Source: a virus
Reading direction: 5' to 3' (one strand)
Virus record (IMG/VR): IMGVR_UViG_3300033064_001044
Location: 1-64,000 of that record
Length of the DNA: 64,000 bases
Positions 22,432 to 30,171 of this stretch are shown piece after piece. Positions within the stretch are counted from its first letter, which is position 1, and every line of letters starts with the position of its first letter. Under the pieces are notes generated by a model, which worked only from the letters and a program-made list of their open reading frames with translations, was not told where the DNA came from and searched no databases. A program made the translations under genes and the position numbers.

Positions 22432-22760
22432 TAGTCTTCGATTACCTCAGCATCGGCTGCAAACTCAATCGTTTGCTCACCAGCATTGAATTCAACTCCA
22501 CGAGCCTTCAGAGCCTCGGAAACCTTGTCACTTACTGTTTGCTCACGTTGGTTAAGAACGTTGAGAACGCCACCAATTACTCGGTCTGCAAGTAGTTGTG
22601 CTTCAATGTCTGAAGAAATTTCACGACACACCTTGTAGATGTCAAAAGTGTTTGGAACCTTATTTGGCTCAAAACCATCTTCAGGCATGTCCTTGTGAGT
22701 TTGAATTGTTCCATCTTCTTGAACTTCAATAATGAAGTAGAAGTCAGTTTTATTAGTCAT
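22431..22760 (-). CDS. Acidic hypothetical protein
   Basis: 109 residues: an N-terminal strand pair (FYFIIEVQEDGTIQTHK) and a helical remainder rich in Glu. It overlaps the neighbouring stop by one base (TAATG). No family recognised beyond general similarity to actinophage proteins. Confidence 0.65.
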   Translation of the reverse strand: MTNKTDFYFIIEVQEDGTIQTHKDMPEDGFEPNKVPNTFDIYKVCREISSDIEAQLLADRVIGGVLNVLNQREQTVSDKVSEALKARGVEFNAGEQTIEFAADAEVIED

Positions 22761-23317
22761 TAGTCGTATAGTCCCATCAGTTGTCGTTTACGTTGTACTA
22801 CCTTACTATGGATTGGACAGAAGTGGCACAGGTAGTTTTTTGGACCTGTATCCCCTATTTTATCCATACCCAATTCTTTTCTTTCTTTTGCTGTGTCTGG
22901 TAACAGTCTCTTACGTTCGGATTGGTACTCATCACAATTGTCTTGAGGCTTGTTCTTTTGTTTCCAACAAGACATAGCGTCTTCACCAAATTGGCTCTTA
23001 GTATCGTAAAAAGTATCATCAATTTCAGCAAGACCTTTAGACCCTCCGCCTTTAATTTGACGGATAACGTCTTTACGGGCATCGGTGTTCATCCATACTT
23101 TTAAGGGAACAATAAAAAGAAGACCTTTGTGTTCTTCTCCTGAAGGAAACCTATGTTTTTCACAAGCAATCTGGAGTAAGTGGTCTTCTTCTGGTTTGCC
23201 ATTAAATGGCGGAAGTTCTTCTATAGAAGAACAGACTTTACAATTCAATAATCGTAGAACAGGACCTAAGTTTTGGTCCTCTGGTTTACGAGTACCTAAT
23301 AGAGGTACATCTCCCAT
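22760..23317 (-). CDS. Conserved actinophage cysteine-rich protein
   Basis: 185 residues. CKVCSSIEELPPF (about 26-38), PSGEEHKGLLFIV (about 58-70), QIKGGGSKGLAEID, TKSQFGEDAMSCW and a C-terminal LCHFCP (about 163-168) form a pattern I associate with a common but uncharacterised actinophage family. Two C-x2-C units could make a zinc site. RBS AAGGAGCACAAC. Confidence 0.75.
   Translation of the reverse strand: MGDVPLLGTRKPEDQNLGPVLRLLNCKVCSSIEELPPFNGKPEEDHLLQIACEKHRFPSGEEHKGLLFIVPLKVWMNTDARKDVIRQIKGGGSKGLAEIDDTFYDTKSQFGEDAMSCWKQKNKPQDNCDEYQSERKRLLPDTAKERKELGMDKIGDTGPKNYLCHFCPIHSKVVQRKRQLMGLYD
23215..23232. promoter_or_regulatory. 18-bp perfect palindrome, longest TTCTWWAGAA-type site
   Basis: GTTCTTCTATAGAAGAAC is identical to its reverse complement. 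It lies within codons about 29-34 of the 22760-23317 gene and is the longest member of the dispersed palindrome family described in the findings. Confidence 0.6.
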
Positions 23318-23354
23318 GTTGTGCTCCTTGTAATTAGTGGTTTATCGTATCAGA

Positions 23355-23747
23355 TTAAGAGTTCCAGAGTCCTTGCTCTTGCGTTTCTGAGGTTGCTTTT
23401 TGTTTTGCAGCACGTTTTGCATTACGGGCTTCCATCTTAACTTCACGTCCACTTTTAACGCCAATAGCACGTCGAACAATGGATTGATGCTTGCCAGTAG
23501 ATGGGCTGTGGGAAACGTCTGGATAAATCCAACCACCTTCATGGTGAACGGCAATTGGGGTGTTGTAAGACTTAACGTGGTAATCGGTTGTGTTTGCTAC
23601 CTTTGCCATTTGTTCTGAAAACTGGGTCTGGTTTAACCAACCGTGTGAGGCTGGTGCTCCCTTTACGCCTTCCATATTAGAACCCTTAAAAGGTTCACGT
23701 GCTGAAATTAGTGGTCCAGCATTTGTATTAGAAGTTTTTTTAGCCAT
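23355..23747 (-). CDS. Conserved phage protein, possible DUF8033-like domain
   Basis: 130 residues. TTDYHVKSYNTPIAVHHEGG (about 53-72), followed by YPDVSHSPSTGKHQSIVRRA, matches the outline Y-x-V-x-S-Y-x-T-P-I-A ... S-x-T-T-x-x-H of a small conserved domain (DUF8033-like, from memory). The C-terminal 35 residues are basic. First of a run of small basic proteins (23355-26846). Confidence 0.6.
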   Translation of the reverse strand: MAKKTSNTNAGPLISAREPFKGSNMEGVKGAPASHGWLNQTQFSEQMAKVANTTDYHVKSYNTPIAVHHEGGWIYPDVSHSPSTGKHQSIVRRAIGVKSGREVKMEARNAKRAAKQKATSETQEQGLWNS

Positions 23748-23749
23748 GA

Positions 23750-23965
23750 TTAAAGGTAATCCCTTCCCTTTGAACGTCTTTTTTTATTACGTGGGGCAAA
23801 TGCCATTCCTTTAATACGGTCTGCATGTAATTCAGTTGCTTTTTCTTTAGACTCCGTTTGATAAATAGCCCCACCAACATCATTACGGTCATTGGTTGCT
23901 TCAACGTGAATACCGTTTTTACGTTGGGAAGCAACGTACTTGCGACGGTCGTTGAATTCAATCAT
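23750..23965 (-). CDS. Basic hypothetical protein, NDRRK start
   Basis: 71 residues, strongly basic at both ends. MIEFNDRRKYVAS resembles the start of the 24177-24542 product (MIAWNDRRKAKKA), hinting at a duplicated N-terminal module. Function unknown. Confidence 0.6.
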   Translation of the reverse strand: MIEFNDRRKYVASQRKNGIHVEATNDRNDVGGAIYQTESKEKATELHADRIKGMAFAPRNKKRRSKGRDYL

Positions 23966-23967
23966 GA

Positions 23968-24174
23968 TTACTTACCTGGGTTTACCTGGTCAGGATGTTC
24001 TGTAGTTACAAATCCATAGTTGAAGAATGGGTGCAATGATTGACGATTGCGTAGTGTTTCTTCTGAACCTGCACCTGCAATAACTTCTGTATTAGGACGT
24101 GCCTTACGGTACTTACCATCTGTTGCACCAGCATCTAGTGACTGGTTCATTGAACGTGATGAGTTAACTGCCAT
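23968..24174 (-). CDS. Hypothetical protein
   Basis: 68 residues of low-complexity character, ending FNYGFVTTEHPDQVNPGK. No domain recognised. Gaps of two bases on each side place it in the same operon. Confidence 0.55.
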   Translation of the reverse strand: MAVNSSRSMNQSLDAGATDGKYRKARPNTEVIAGAGSEETLRNRQSLHPFFNYGFVTTEHPDQVNPGK

Positions 24175-24176
24175 GA

Positions 24177-24542
24177 TTACTTACCTGCCTTTGGTAGATA
24201 CTTCTTCTGTTGTCCACGTGCGTTCATCTTTGCATCTGATTTGCGATAAGCAGGACCGTCATAACCTTTAACGTCTGCAGCCTGGTCAACTTTTTTTGTT
24301 GCACGAGCAACACGCTGTGCTCTAGAACCAGTAACTCCAGGGTTATCTACAGGACCATACTTGGTTTGTTCTGCATTAACTTCTGACTGTACGGCAGAAC
24401 GTTCTGCTTTGCCAAACTCTCTTTGTCCAGGGCTAGTTGTGGTTGCTCTTAATGTGCCACGTTTTGCCATAGCAGAAAGTTGTGCTTTGGTTGTATCGCT
24501 GGCAGCCTTCTTTGCTTTACGACGGTCATTCCATGCAATCAT
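24177..24542 (-). CDS. Basic hypothetical protein, NDRRK start
   Basis: 121 residues, rich in Lys, Arg, Ala and Thr, probably disordered or nucleic-acid binding. The N-terminus shares the M-I-x-x-N-D-R-R-K pattern with 23750-23965. It overlaps the next gene by four bases (ATGA). Confidence 0.6.
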   Translation of the reverse strand: MIAWNDRRKAKKAASDTTKAQLSAMAKRGTLRATTTSPGQREFGKAERSAVQSEVNAEQTKYGPVDNPGVTGSRAQRVARATKKVDQAADVKGYDGPAYRKSDAKMNARGQQKKYLPKAGK

Positions 24543-25216
24543 TGTGAATCTCCTTGTGGTCTGTTTGCATCACGACGTGTTTGGCGGTCAGCCTCTACAG
24601 ACCTGATGATGCCCAGTCTACCGTGAAGTGCTTTCTGTGTTTCTATTAAACCCTGAGCAGATTTTGCTGAGGGGGTATGAACAAATCCTTTGGCTAAACC
24701 TAAAATTCCATGTATTTCTGGGGACATTTGACCCACAGCAGCATGAACCATATTGAAATCAGCATGGTGGTCGTGATACTCGTCAGTCCCACGGGTCTCT
24801 TGCATACGTCCTAATAACTTAGTGGCATGGTTGGTCAGGGCTTGAATTTGAACAAACCGTCCTTGACGTGCACCTTTTTTAATAGGAGCAACGCCTCCTC
24901 TATAAACACTTGCTTTGCCACTACTACGAGGGGCAGTTGGAGTAACAGGTGTTGCAGGTAATTCAGTAGTTGTTGCTGCTGTGACATCTGCTTCAGTAAC
25001 TTGACGAACTCTTCCGTCTCCTGTTGAAACTATTCTACCTTTTTTAGGTGTAACAATTTTTCCAGTGTTCTTATCAATCTTTTTTCCTGTACGAGTTTTG
25101 CTGCGTTTTTTAGGAGTTGGTGTTACTGGAGAATTGGCTTTACCACTTGCACCCACAAAGTTAGGTAAACCAGTTGGTCCTGGAGTTACTGGCTTCTTAG
25201 GAAATAGTGGAGACAT
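24539..25216 (-). CDS. Basic Pro/Lys-rich protein with helical C-terminus
   Basis: 225 residues. The first 110 are Pro/Thr/Lys-rich and likely disordered; the rest is helical and His-containing (TDEYHDHHADFNMVHAAVGQ, about 143-162). No family recognised. One-base overlap with the next gene. Confidence 0.6.
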   Translation of the reverse strand: MSPLFPKKPVTPGPTGLPNFVGASGKANSPVTPTPKKRSKTRTGKKIDKNTGKIVTPKKGRIVSTGDGRVRQVTEADVTAATTTELPATPVTPTAPRSSGKASVYRGGVAPIKKGARQGRFVQIQALTNHATKLLGRMQETRGTDEYHDHHADFNMVHAAVGQMSPEIHGILGLAKGFVHTPSAKSAQGLIETQKALHGRLGIIRSVEADRQTRRDANRPQGDSQ

Positions 25217-25416
25217 TATGCCATCCTATTTTTTAAACGCTTTGCACTATGTTGTGCATAACACTCTGGACATAATCCTTTGCTGTACATAGCAGCAACA
25301 GGAGACATTATTAATCCGCATTGTGGGCAAGGGTGTGCACCTTTATATTTTAGCATGTTGTCTACAACACGCTTTGCTTGCATTTCTAAAGGGTATGAGC
25401 CGTCTTCTGTATCCAT
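25216..25416 (-). CDS. Zinc-ribbon protein
   Basis: 66 residues with CPQCG (30-34) and CPEC (49-52), a classic four-cysteine zinc ribbon, followed by a basic tail (HSAKRLKNRMA). Probably a small nucleic-acid-binding or adaptor protein. Confidence 0.7.
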   Translation of the reverse strand: MDTEDGSYPLEMQAKRVVDNMLKYKGAHPCPQCGLIMSPVAAMYSKGLCPECYAQHSAKRLKNRMA

Positions 25417-25781
25417 TAGTTGTTCCCCAAATCATTACGTGCTGAACCTGAATAACCAGCGACACCACCTGAAAACCAAGTAATACGTGGTTCTACGTAG
25501 TTGCGGTCAATAGTAACTATGTCATCAATTCCAAACATTTTGCGGTTATATCCGTACTTTTCTGGAAATAATCTAATCTGTGGCAATGGTGGACGTACCA
25601 TTCTTTGAATGTCTGCTCCTGGAACATTCATAACCATCAATGCTTGAGAAACTAAACGTTCTTGATTTGATGACCAAGGTCCGTTGTACTGCCAACGCTT
25701 TGCTACTTGGTCAGGTTGAAACGGTGGTCGTTTAGCCCATGGCTTAGTGTGGTCATAACGACCGTCTGCTTTTTGTGTCAT
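25416..25781 (-). CDS. Hypothetical protein, Pro/Arg-rich
   Basis: 121 residues with a Pro- and Trp-containing N-terminus, a helical middle (ERLVSQALMVMNVPGADI) and a strand-rich end (ITWFSGGVAGYSGSA). No family recognised; part of the basic-protein block. Confidence 0.6.
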   Translation of the reverse strand: MTQKADGRYDHTKPWAKRPPFQPDQVAKRWQYNGPWSSNQERLVSQALMVMNVPGADIQRMVRPPLPQIRLFPEKYGYNRKMFGIDDIVTIDRNYVEPRITWFSGGVAGYSGSARNDLGNN

Positions 25782-25782
25782 G

Positions 25783-26313
25783 TTATCTCCACGCTGGTCT
25801 CATGTTTATAAGACGACCGCTACTTTGTTTAGCGTAAATAGCACCTGGTTCATCTGCACGTTTGTTTGTCTTACCATCGTTAACTAAGTGTGGGGCTGGA
25901 GTTAGTGTAACTTCTGGTGAGTTTCTTTCTGAATAATATACAACCACACCTTTAGAGGTATCCACCTTTGATTTCATTTGTCGTGTGATTCCACGGGTTG
26001 GTTGTAATTCTAAGGGCCAGTAGTACATAGAAGGTTCGATACGTTCACCTTTATGTACACCACGCTGGTACGCTTTTTTATTAACATTGTTTTTAACTGA
26101 ATCTAATAGTCTGTCATCACGACGACGAGTTATAAGAGTTCCAAGATAACCGTCTGGATACTCTGCGGAGGGAACACGACCAACACCAAGGCGTTGAAAA
26201 TCTAGGTTAGAGCGAACTGCTGGTCCACCGTAACCACCTTGGTTGTTGTACCCGTTTAATCCACCAGCACCAAGGGATTGCCAGTTTTGATTAGGGCTTA
26301 AGTTTCCTAACAT
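25783..26313 (-). CDS. Hypothetical protein
   Basis: 176 residues. The glycine- and asparagine-rich start (residues 1-35) is probably disordered. A basic middle (RRRDDRLLDSVKNNVNKKAY) and a strand-rich end follow. The stop of the upstream gene shares a base with its ATG. Function unknown. Confidence 0.6.
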   Translation of the reverse strand: MLGNLSPNQNWQSLGAGGLNGYNNQGGYGGPAVRSNLDFQRLGVGRVPSAEYPDGYLGTLITRRRDDRLLDSVKNNVNKKAYQRGVHKGERIEPSMYYWPLELQPTRGITRQMKSKVDTSKGVVVYYSERNSPEVTLTPAPHLVNDGKTNKRADEPGAIYAKQSSGRLINMRPAWR

Positions 26314-26846
26314 TATTTTTGTCTTTTCCCTTCCTGATAATCAGGATTGCTAACTTCAGACATGTTTTTCATATCCCAAATTGCTTTTTCATTTCTTTTT
26401 TTAGCATGAGACATGGCTTCTTCTATTCCACCATAACCACCAGAGGCATCAACTTGCACTCCCTTGTGTGGTGCATCAGAATCAACCCAGGAACCAATGT
26501 TTGTAGTTTCACGGTTGCCTGTAGCCTGTCGTAAACGAGTTACGTGTTGGATAACATCAAGTGGGCTTAACCCAGGGCTAGATGTAGAACCCTTTGGTTT
26601 GCGACCAACGTATGCTGTCTTAATTCTTTTACCTGCTGTGTTCTTTTCTCCGCCAACAAAATATGCTGAATCCCCAGGACTTGCAATGTTCCAAGTCTTT
26701 GTGTTCATGGAAGCACCGCCACCTGTGTTTGTAGCGTGAGCAAATAGAACAGCACTTACAACAGGATGGCTGCTTGAAGGGGGCTTCATAGCCTCTTCTA
26801 AGCGTTGTTTCATGATGGCTTGGTTCTTCTTGCTACGGCTTGGCAT
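26313..26846 (-). CDS. Basic hypothetical protein
   Basis: 177 residues from ATG 26846; an in-frame TTG at 26861 is the alternative. Basic, Gly/Ser/Thr-rich with a helical N-terminus (SRSKKNQAIMKQRLEEAM). Neither start has a clear RBS, and it is transcribed away from the plus-strand gene at 26883 across 36 bases, so leaderless initiation is possible. Last gene of the small-basic-protein block. Confidence 0.6.
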   Translation of the reverse strand: MPSRSKKNQAIMKQRLEEAMKPPSSSHPVVSAVLFAHATNTGGGASMNTKTWNIASPGDSAYFVGGEKNTAGKRIKTAYVGRKPKGSTSSPGLSPLDVIQHVTRLRQATGNRETTNIGSWVDSDAPHKGVQVDASGGYGGIEEAMSHAKKRNEKAIWDMKNMSEVSNPDYQEGKRQK

Positions 26847-26870
26847 ACGTACATAATCCAATGAAGGTGT

Positions 26871-26876
26871 TAAACT
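26871..26876 (+). promoter_or_regulatory. Candidate leaderless promoter -10 (TAAACT)
   Basis: TAAACT fits the TAnnnT hexamer and is followed by six bases and then ATG 26883, the spacing typical of leaderless actinobacterial transcripts. No convincing -35 is visible. Confidence 0.35.
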
Positions 26877-26882
26877 GTCTGT

Positions 26883-27071
26883 ATGAACACCCCAGAAATT
26901 TCTGTAATGGTTGTATTAGGTGACCCTATGCAATATAAAGCACACTGTCATGAGTGCAATACAGACTTAGGTTTAGTAGGAACTGGGGTTGAAGCCAGCA
27001 TTACTGCGAAGATGCACTCGACTCTTGTGCATGGAATTCCTTACCCTGATAAAGAGCAGTTCCTTCAATAA
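26883..27071 (+). CDS. Small CHxC protein encoded opposite the minus-strand operon
   Basis: 62 residues. HCHEC (21-25) and two later histidines (HSTLVHG) suggest a zinc site. The composition looks protein-like, and the gene fills an otherwise empty divergent gap. Its last 71 bases overlap, in antisense, the end of the metallophosphoesterase gene. It is the only plus-strand gene I can support between 17090 and 64000. Confidence 0.5.
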   Translation: MNTPEISVMVVLGDPMQYKAHCHECNTDLGLVGTGVEASITAKMHSTLVHGIPYPDKEQFLQ

Positions 27072-28218
27072 TATGAATCATCTCTACTGAGAATCTTCCA
27101 GTATCTTCGTTGTACCAAACCACTGCCATTCCCTGTTGCCAATTTTCCCAGTTTGTTCCTGGACGACCATCAGAACCAACTCCTGAATTAGCAGAAGGAA
27201 CTGCACCGTCTACACGACACAGACATCCTGGAGAAAAACTACCGCTACGAATTGGGCCGTCTGCATCAAACGTTGTTCTGTATTGAACTTCAATTCTATG
27301 AATGTGTCCAAAAATAGTTGATAGGTGTGGGGTGTCGTTTGTATAAGCAACCGCTGTATTGCCGTTACTTCTAACCTTATTACCGTGCATTGCACGTAGG
27401 TATTTGCCTAACCAAATCTGTGACTCTTGTGAAGGGTATTTGTCAAAGAATTCAACATTTAGTTCGTCTAAACACAAAAGATTTTGTACGCTTAAAACAG
27501 GGTCGCCTTCTAAATCAACAGCCCTCTTTAAACCGTAGGAGGCTGCAGCATTCCTAGTTGCATGAAGGTTAAGTCTGTTGTCGTGGTTACCTTCTAGTAA
27601 AACAATACGGGCATCTGGTGCAATTGCCCTTTGTTTAGCAAGGAACTCGTGTCCATAATTAATAGACGCTTGAGTTGTGTTTGCAAATGAGGCTTCTTGA
27701 GTAAACCGAGAGTGTTCAGGTAAATCTAAAAAATCTCCTAAGTTAAGGATGTCATCAATACCAAACTGTTCTTGAACATAAGCAGTTACTTTTAACGCAC
27801 AATCAATTGCTTGTATATCGTGAAAGGGGTCTAACGTTCCGTCTTCGTAACGACGGTATCCAATCTGTGGGTCAGGTAAAATAACCGCACATTTAAGTTT
27901 AGTATTGGTTTTATTGTGACGAGTGGGGTTCCAATCTAATTTTACTTCGACAGGTGTTGCTGGTCGAATTATTTCCCACTGTGGTCCTTCTTCGAATTTA
28001 GGATGTAAAACAATCTTAATCGCTTCAAGGTCGTGGACTGATGGGTTGCCGTCGTCGTCTTTAGTAACCGACTGGTAATTAGATACAGTAACCCGACTAA
28101 TCTTCCCAACTTCCTCGCGGTCAATGCCATTGTTCTTTAACACCTCATCAATCTTCGATTGAATTATGGCATCTTCACCCGCTTTAATTAGGTCATCTAG
28201 TGGGTCTATTTGCGACAT
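27001..28218 (-). CDS. Calcineurin-like metallophosphoesterase
   Basis: 405 residues from ATG 28218 (AAGGACG upstream; a TTG at 28224 is the alternative). Residues 1-105 are an N-terminal extension. The phosphoesterase motifs follow in order: PDPQIGYR (the D-x-H position holds D-x-Q), LGDFLD, GNHDNR and FGHIHR, the last near residue 299. It should hydrolyse phosphodiesters or phosphomonoesters with two metal ions. In phages such enzymes act as SbcD-like nucleases, RNA-end phosphatases or cyclic-nucleotide esterases; which applies here is unclear. Confidence 0.85.
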   Translation of the reverse strand: MSQIDPLDDLIKAGEDAIIQSKIDEVLKNNGIDREEVGKISRVTVSNYQSVTKDDDGNPSVHDLEAIKIVLHPKFEEGPQWEIIRPATPVEVKLDWNPTRHNKTNTKLKCAVILPDPQIGYRRYEDGTLDPFHDIQAIDCALKVTAYVQEQFGIDDILNLGDFLDLPEHSRFTQEASFANTTQASINYGHEFLAKQRAIAPDARIVLLEGNHDNRLNLHATRNAAASYGLKRAVDLEGDPVLSVQNLLCLDELNVEFFDKYPSQESQIWLGKYLRAMHGNKVRSNGNTAVAYTNDTPHLSTIFGHIHRIEVQYRTTFDADGPIRSGSFSPGCLCRVDGAVPSANSGVGSDGRPGTNWENWQQGMAVVWYNEDTGRFSVEMIHIIEGTALYQGKEFHAQESSASSQ

Positions 28219-28472
28219 GAGCAACGTCCTTGTCTGTGAGTACGAATGGTGTCTCTGCTTATATGTACAACTTTTTCTAGTAAACGTGCTAAATCTGCAT
28301 GATTAATTTGCGATGCTAATATCGCTGTAATTTTTGTTTGTTTTTCTTCTGGTAAGGAATCTAACCACTTACCAAATTTGCAGACTTTATATTGAATCTG
28401 TGGGCGTAACGCTTCTTCCAAGAGAGCGTCTAATACCTCTATTGAAGGTTCTTCGTAAACGTTGTTAGACAT
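28206..28472 (-). CDS. Small HTH-like protein with C-terminal CxC
   Basis: 88 residues. An acidic N-terminus and a helical core (INHADLARLLEKVVHISRDTIRTHR, about 56-80) resembling a helix-turn-helix, ending GRCSCRK. It overlaps the metallophosphoesterase start by 13 bases. A repeat-rich promoter-like gap lies upstream (28473-28546). Confidence 0.6.
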   Translation of the reverse strand: MSNNVYEEPSIEVLDALLEEALRPQIQYKVCKFGKWLDSLPEEKQTKITAILASQINHADLARLLEKVVHISRDTIRTHRQGRCSCRK

Positions 28473-28546
28473 GTAGGCCCTCTCGTAGCGATTTCGTATA
28501 CTAAATAGTACACGTAAATTGCTACGAAAAGGCTACGACACGTAAA
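28473..28546 (-). promoter_or_regulatory. Repeat-rich promoter/operator region
   Basis: On the minus strand this gap holds two copies of AATTTACGTGT and several CGTAGC units, one inverted (GCTACG). TAGTATAC could act as a -10 box for the 28206-28472 gene. The crowding of repeats in 74 bases suggests regulator binding. Confidence 0.45.
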
Positions 28547-28777
28547 TTATTCTACTCGTTTTTGAGTGGAAGAACCAGAGTCCCATTTGTAGAATGAACC
28601 TGCTGTTTGTGCATTTAATGGGGCAGGAGTTCCATAAGGATTACTCTCATTTGCCCATGCAGTTCTGGCAGCAGCGGTATTAGAGTTTGAAGCACCAAGA
28701 CCTTTAGGAGAAGGAACTCCTGTGTAACGGTATGGTTGCATACCGCCTTGCTGTGAAGACATTGCGTTGTTACTCAT
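28547..28777 (-). CDS. Hypothetical protein, low complexity
   Basis: 76 residues, Ser/Asn/Gly/Ala-rich and likely disordered; no motif recognised. It lies just before the repeat-rich gap, so it may be the last gene of the 28547-29187 transcript. Confidence 0.5.
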   Translation of the reverse strand: MSNNAMSSQQGGMQPYRYTGVPSPKGLGASNSNTAAARTAWANESNPYGTPAPLNAQTAGSFYKWDSGSSTQKRVE

Positions 28778-28779
28778 TA

Positions 28780-29187
28780 TTAGTCCAAAGATGCAGAGGC
28801 ACTGTCCATCATGCCTGAACTAGCACCCATTGCGGATGGAATAATTCTTGCATTACGCATTGTCTGTCCTGCTGCTGGGTCTGAAACACTGTAACGTGCT
28901 GTAACTTTGTAAGCAGCACCCATACGGTCTTGACCAGCAGGGGAAGAAACATTTTTACGGTTCTTCTTAGTTCCCATACCTGTTGGGTCTCCTGCTTGTG
29001 TGCTCTTCTTTGGTATTAATGTACCCTTAACTGCACCAACAGCAATTCGTGCACTGTTAGCAATAATGTGTTGTGCCATTAAATCTGGAACAGCAACATC
29101 TGCACTCTTACCTGAAGCAGCCATTGAATTACTCGCTGCACCTACACGACGACGCATAGCGTGTCCCATATCTCTATAATCTGACAT
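28780..29187 (-). CDS. Hypothetical Ala/Ser/Met-rich protein
   Basis: 135 residues with repeated small residues, a basic middle (GTKKNRKN) and a Met/Ser/Ala-rich end. Resembles the low-complexity small proteins at 23355-26846 in style. RBS AAGGAGTTGAA precedes ATG 29187. Confidence 0.55.
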   Translation of the reverse strand: MSDYRDMGHAMRRRVGAASNSMAASGKSADVAVPDLMAQHIIANSARIAVGAVKGTLIPKKSTQAGDPTGMGTKKNRKNVSSPAGQDRMGAAYKVTARYSVSDPAAGQTMRNARIIPSAMGASSGMMDSASASLD

Positions 29188-29227
29188 TTCAACTCCTTAG
29201 TGTGAACTAAAAGAAGGATACCCTTTT

Positions 29228-29524
29228 TTAGGTTGTTTGAATGCTAAAAACTATGGCGGAAATTTCTCCGTCACGGCTTTCAATTGTAGTAAACCCTGGC
29301 TTACAAGTAAGGTCTAACCCCCTTGGGGCTACATACCCTCTGGCAATTGCCATTGCTTTTACGGCTTGATTTACCGCTCCCGCACCTACTGCACGAACCT
29401 TTACTTCATGTTTTTCATATAACGCATGGGCGATTGCGGATGCAACGCTTTGTGGGTTGCTTCCTGCACTTACCCTTAAAAAATGTTCTTCCGTAGAAGA
29501 GCCTTCTTTTTTAATATCAGTCAC
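29228..29524 (-). CDS. spoVS: SpoVS-family protein
   Basis: 98 residues, GTG start with AAGGAACAC upstream. From residue 15 the sequence tracks SpoVS closely: LRVSAGSNPQSVASAIAHAL, VRAVGAGAVNQAVKAMAIARG (about 43-63), then GYVAPRGLDLTCKPGF. SpoVS is an Alba-like fold protein that affects sporulation and septation in Bacillus and is proposed to bind nucleic acid. In this phage it could be a chromatin-like or regulatory factor; that is inference. Compared with bacterial SpoVS it has a 14-residue polar extension at the start. Confidence 0.92.
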   Translation of the reverse strand: MTDIKKEGSSTEEHFLRVSAGSNPQSVASAIAHALYEKHEVKVRAVGAGAVNQAVKAMAIARGYVAPRGLDLTCKPGFTTIESRDGEISAIVFSIQTT

Positions 29525-29595
29525 GATTTTGTGTTCCTTTAGTTAGTATTAGTAGTGCCCTCGCTCTCTAAAGGTAGGCTCAAATACACAAATCG

Positions 29596-30171
29596 TCAGT
29601 CTAAACGCTTCTCGTCTCTATATTTTGGGTCAGACATTTGAGTAATAACGGCCTTTTCTATAACCCCTGTCCCATTACCTGAGACTAATCTGGCTAAGGC
29701 ATAGGAATCAGCAGCATTATCATCTGTAAATTCAACACCCCAACGTTTGTACATTTGCATCAACATCTCTTGTTTTTTAGCGTTGCCTTTACCTGCAGCA
29801 AACTTCTTTAAGGTCATTGGGGATACCTGTAATGGGAATATCTTGTCTCGTTCATACAATTCTAATTTAACTATTGCTGCTAACTCTCCTAGTTTTAAAG
29901 CAGCAGGAGATTGAAGAACGCTACCTTCTATAGCAACATCAAGTATCTCTGCACCGAGTTCTTGAACGTAATCAAGGGTGTCACCAATCCACTCTTTAAT
30001 ATCTACTAATCGTTCAATTCCAAAATAAGGCGATTTATAAACCCAAGTATAAAACTCAAGTGGGTTGTCTTCAGACAAGGCAGTTAAACCAAATCCAGTT
30101 AGTGATTGGTCTATGCCTATGTACACGTCTTCTTTACGTGTAAGACCTCCGTCAAACGTTTTTGTTGACAA
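29596..30171 (-). CDS. RuvC-like Holliday junction resolvase
   Basis: 191 residues. The RNase-H-like acidic residues are visible in IGIDQSLTGFG (about 18-28), AIEGS (about 85-89) and DDNAADSYALAR (about 154-165). This is the RuvC/YqgF-type fold. It should cut branched DNA intermediates before packaging. It overlaps the dNMP kinase gene by 20 bases. Sits among recombination genes (Cas4-like, RecA, Hjc-like). Confidence 0.85.
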   Translation of the reverse strand: MSTKTFDGGLTRKEDVYIGIDQSLTGFGLTALSEDNPLEFYTWVYKSPYFGIERLVDIKEWIGDTLDYVQELGAEILDVAIEGSVLQSPAALKLGELAAIVKLELYERDKIFPLQVSPMTLKKFAAGKGNAKKQEMLMQMYKRWGVEFTDDNAADSYALARLVSGNGTGVIEKAVITQMSDPKYRDEKRLD

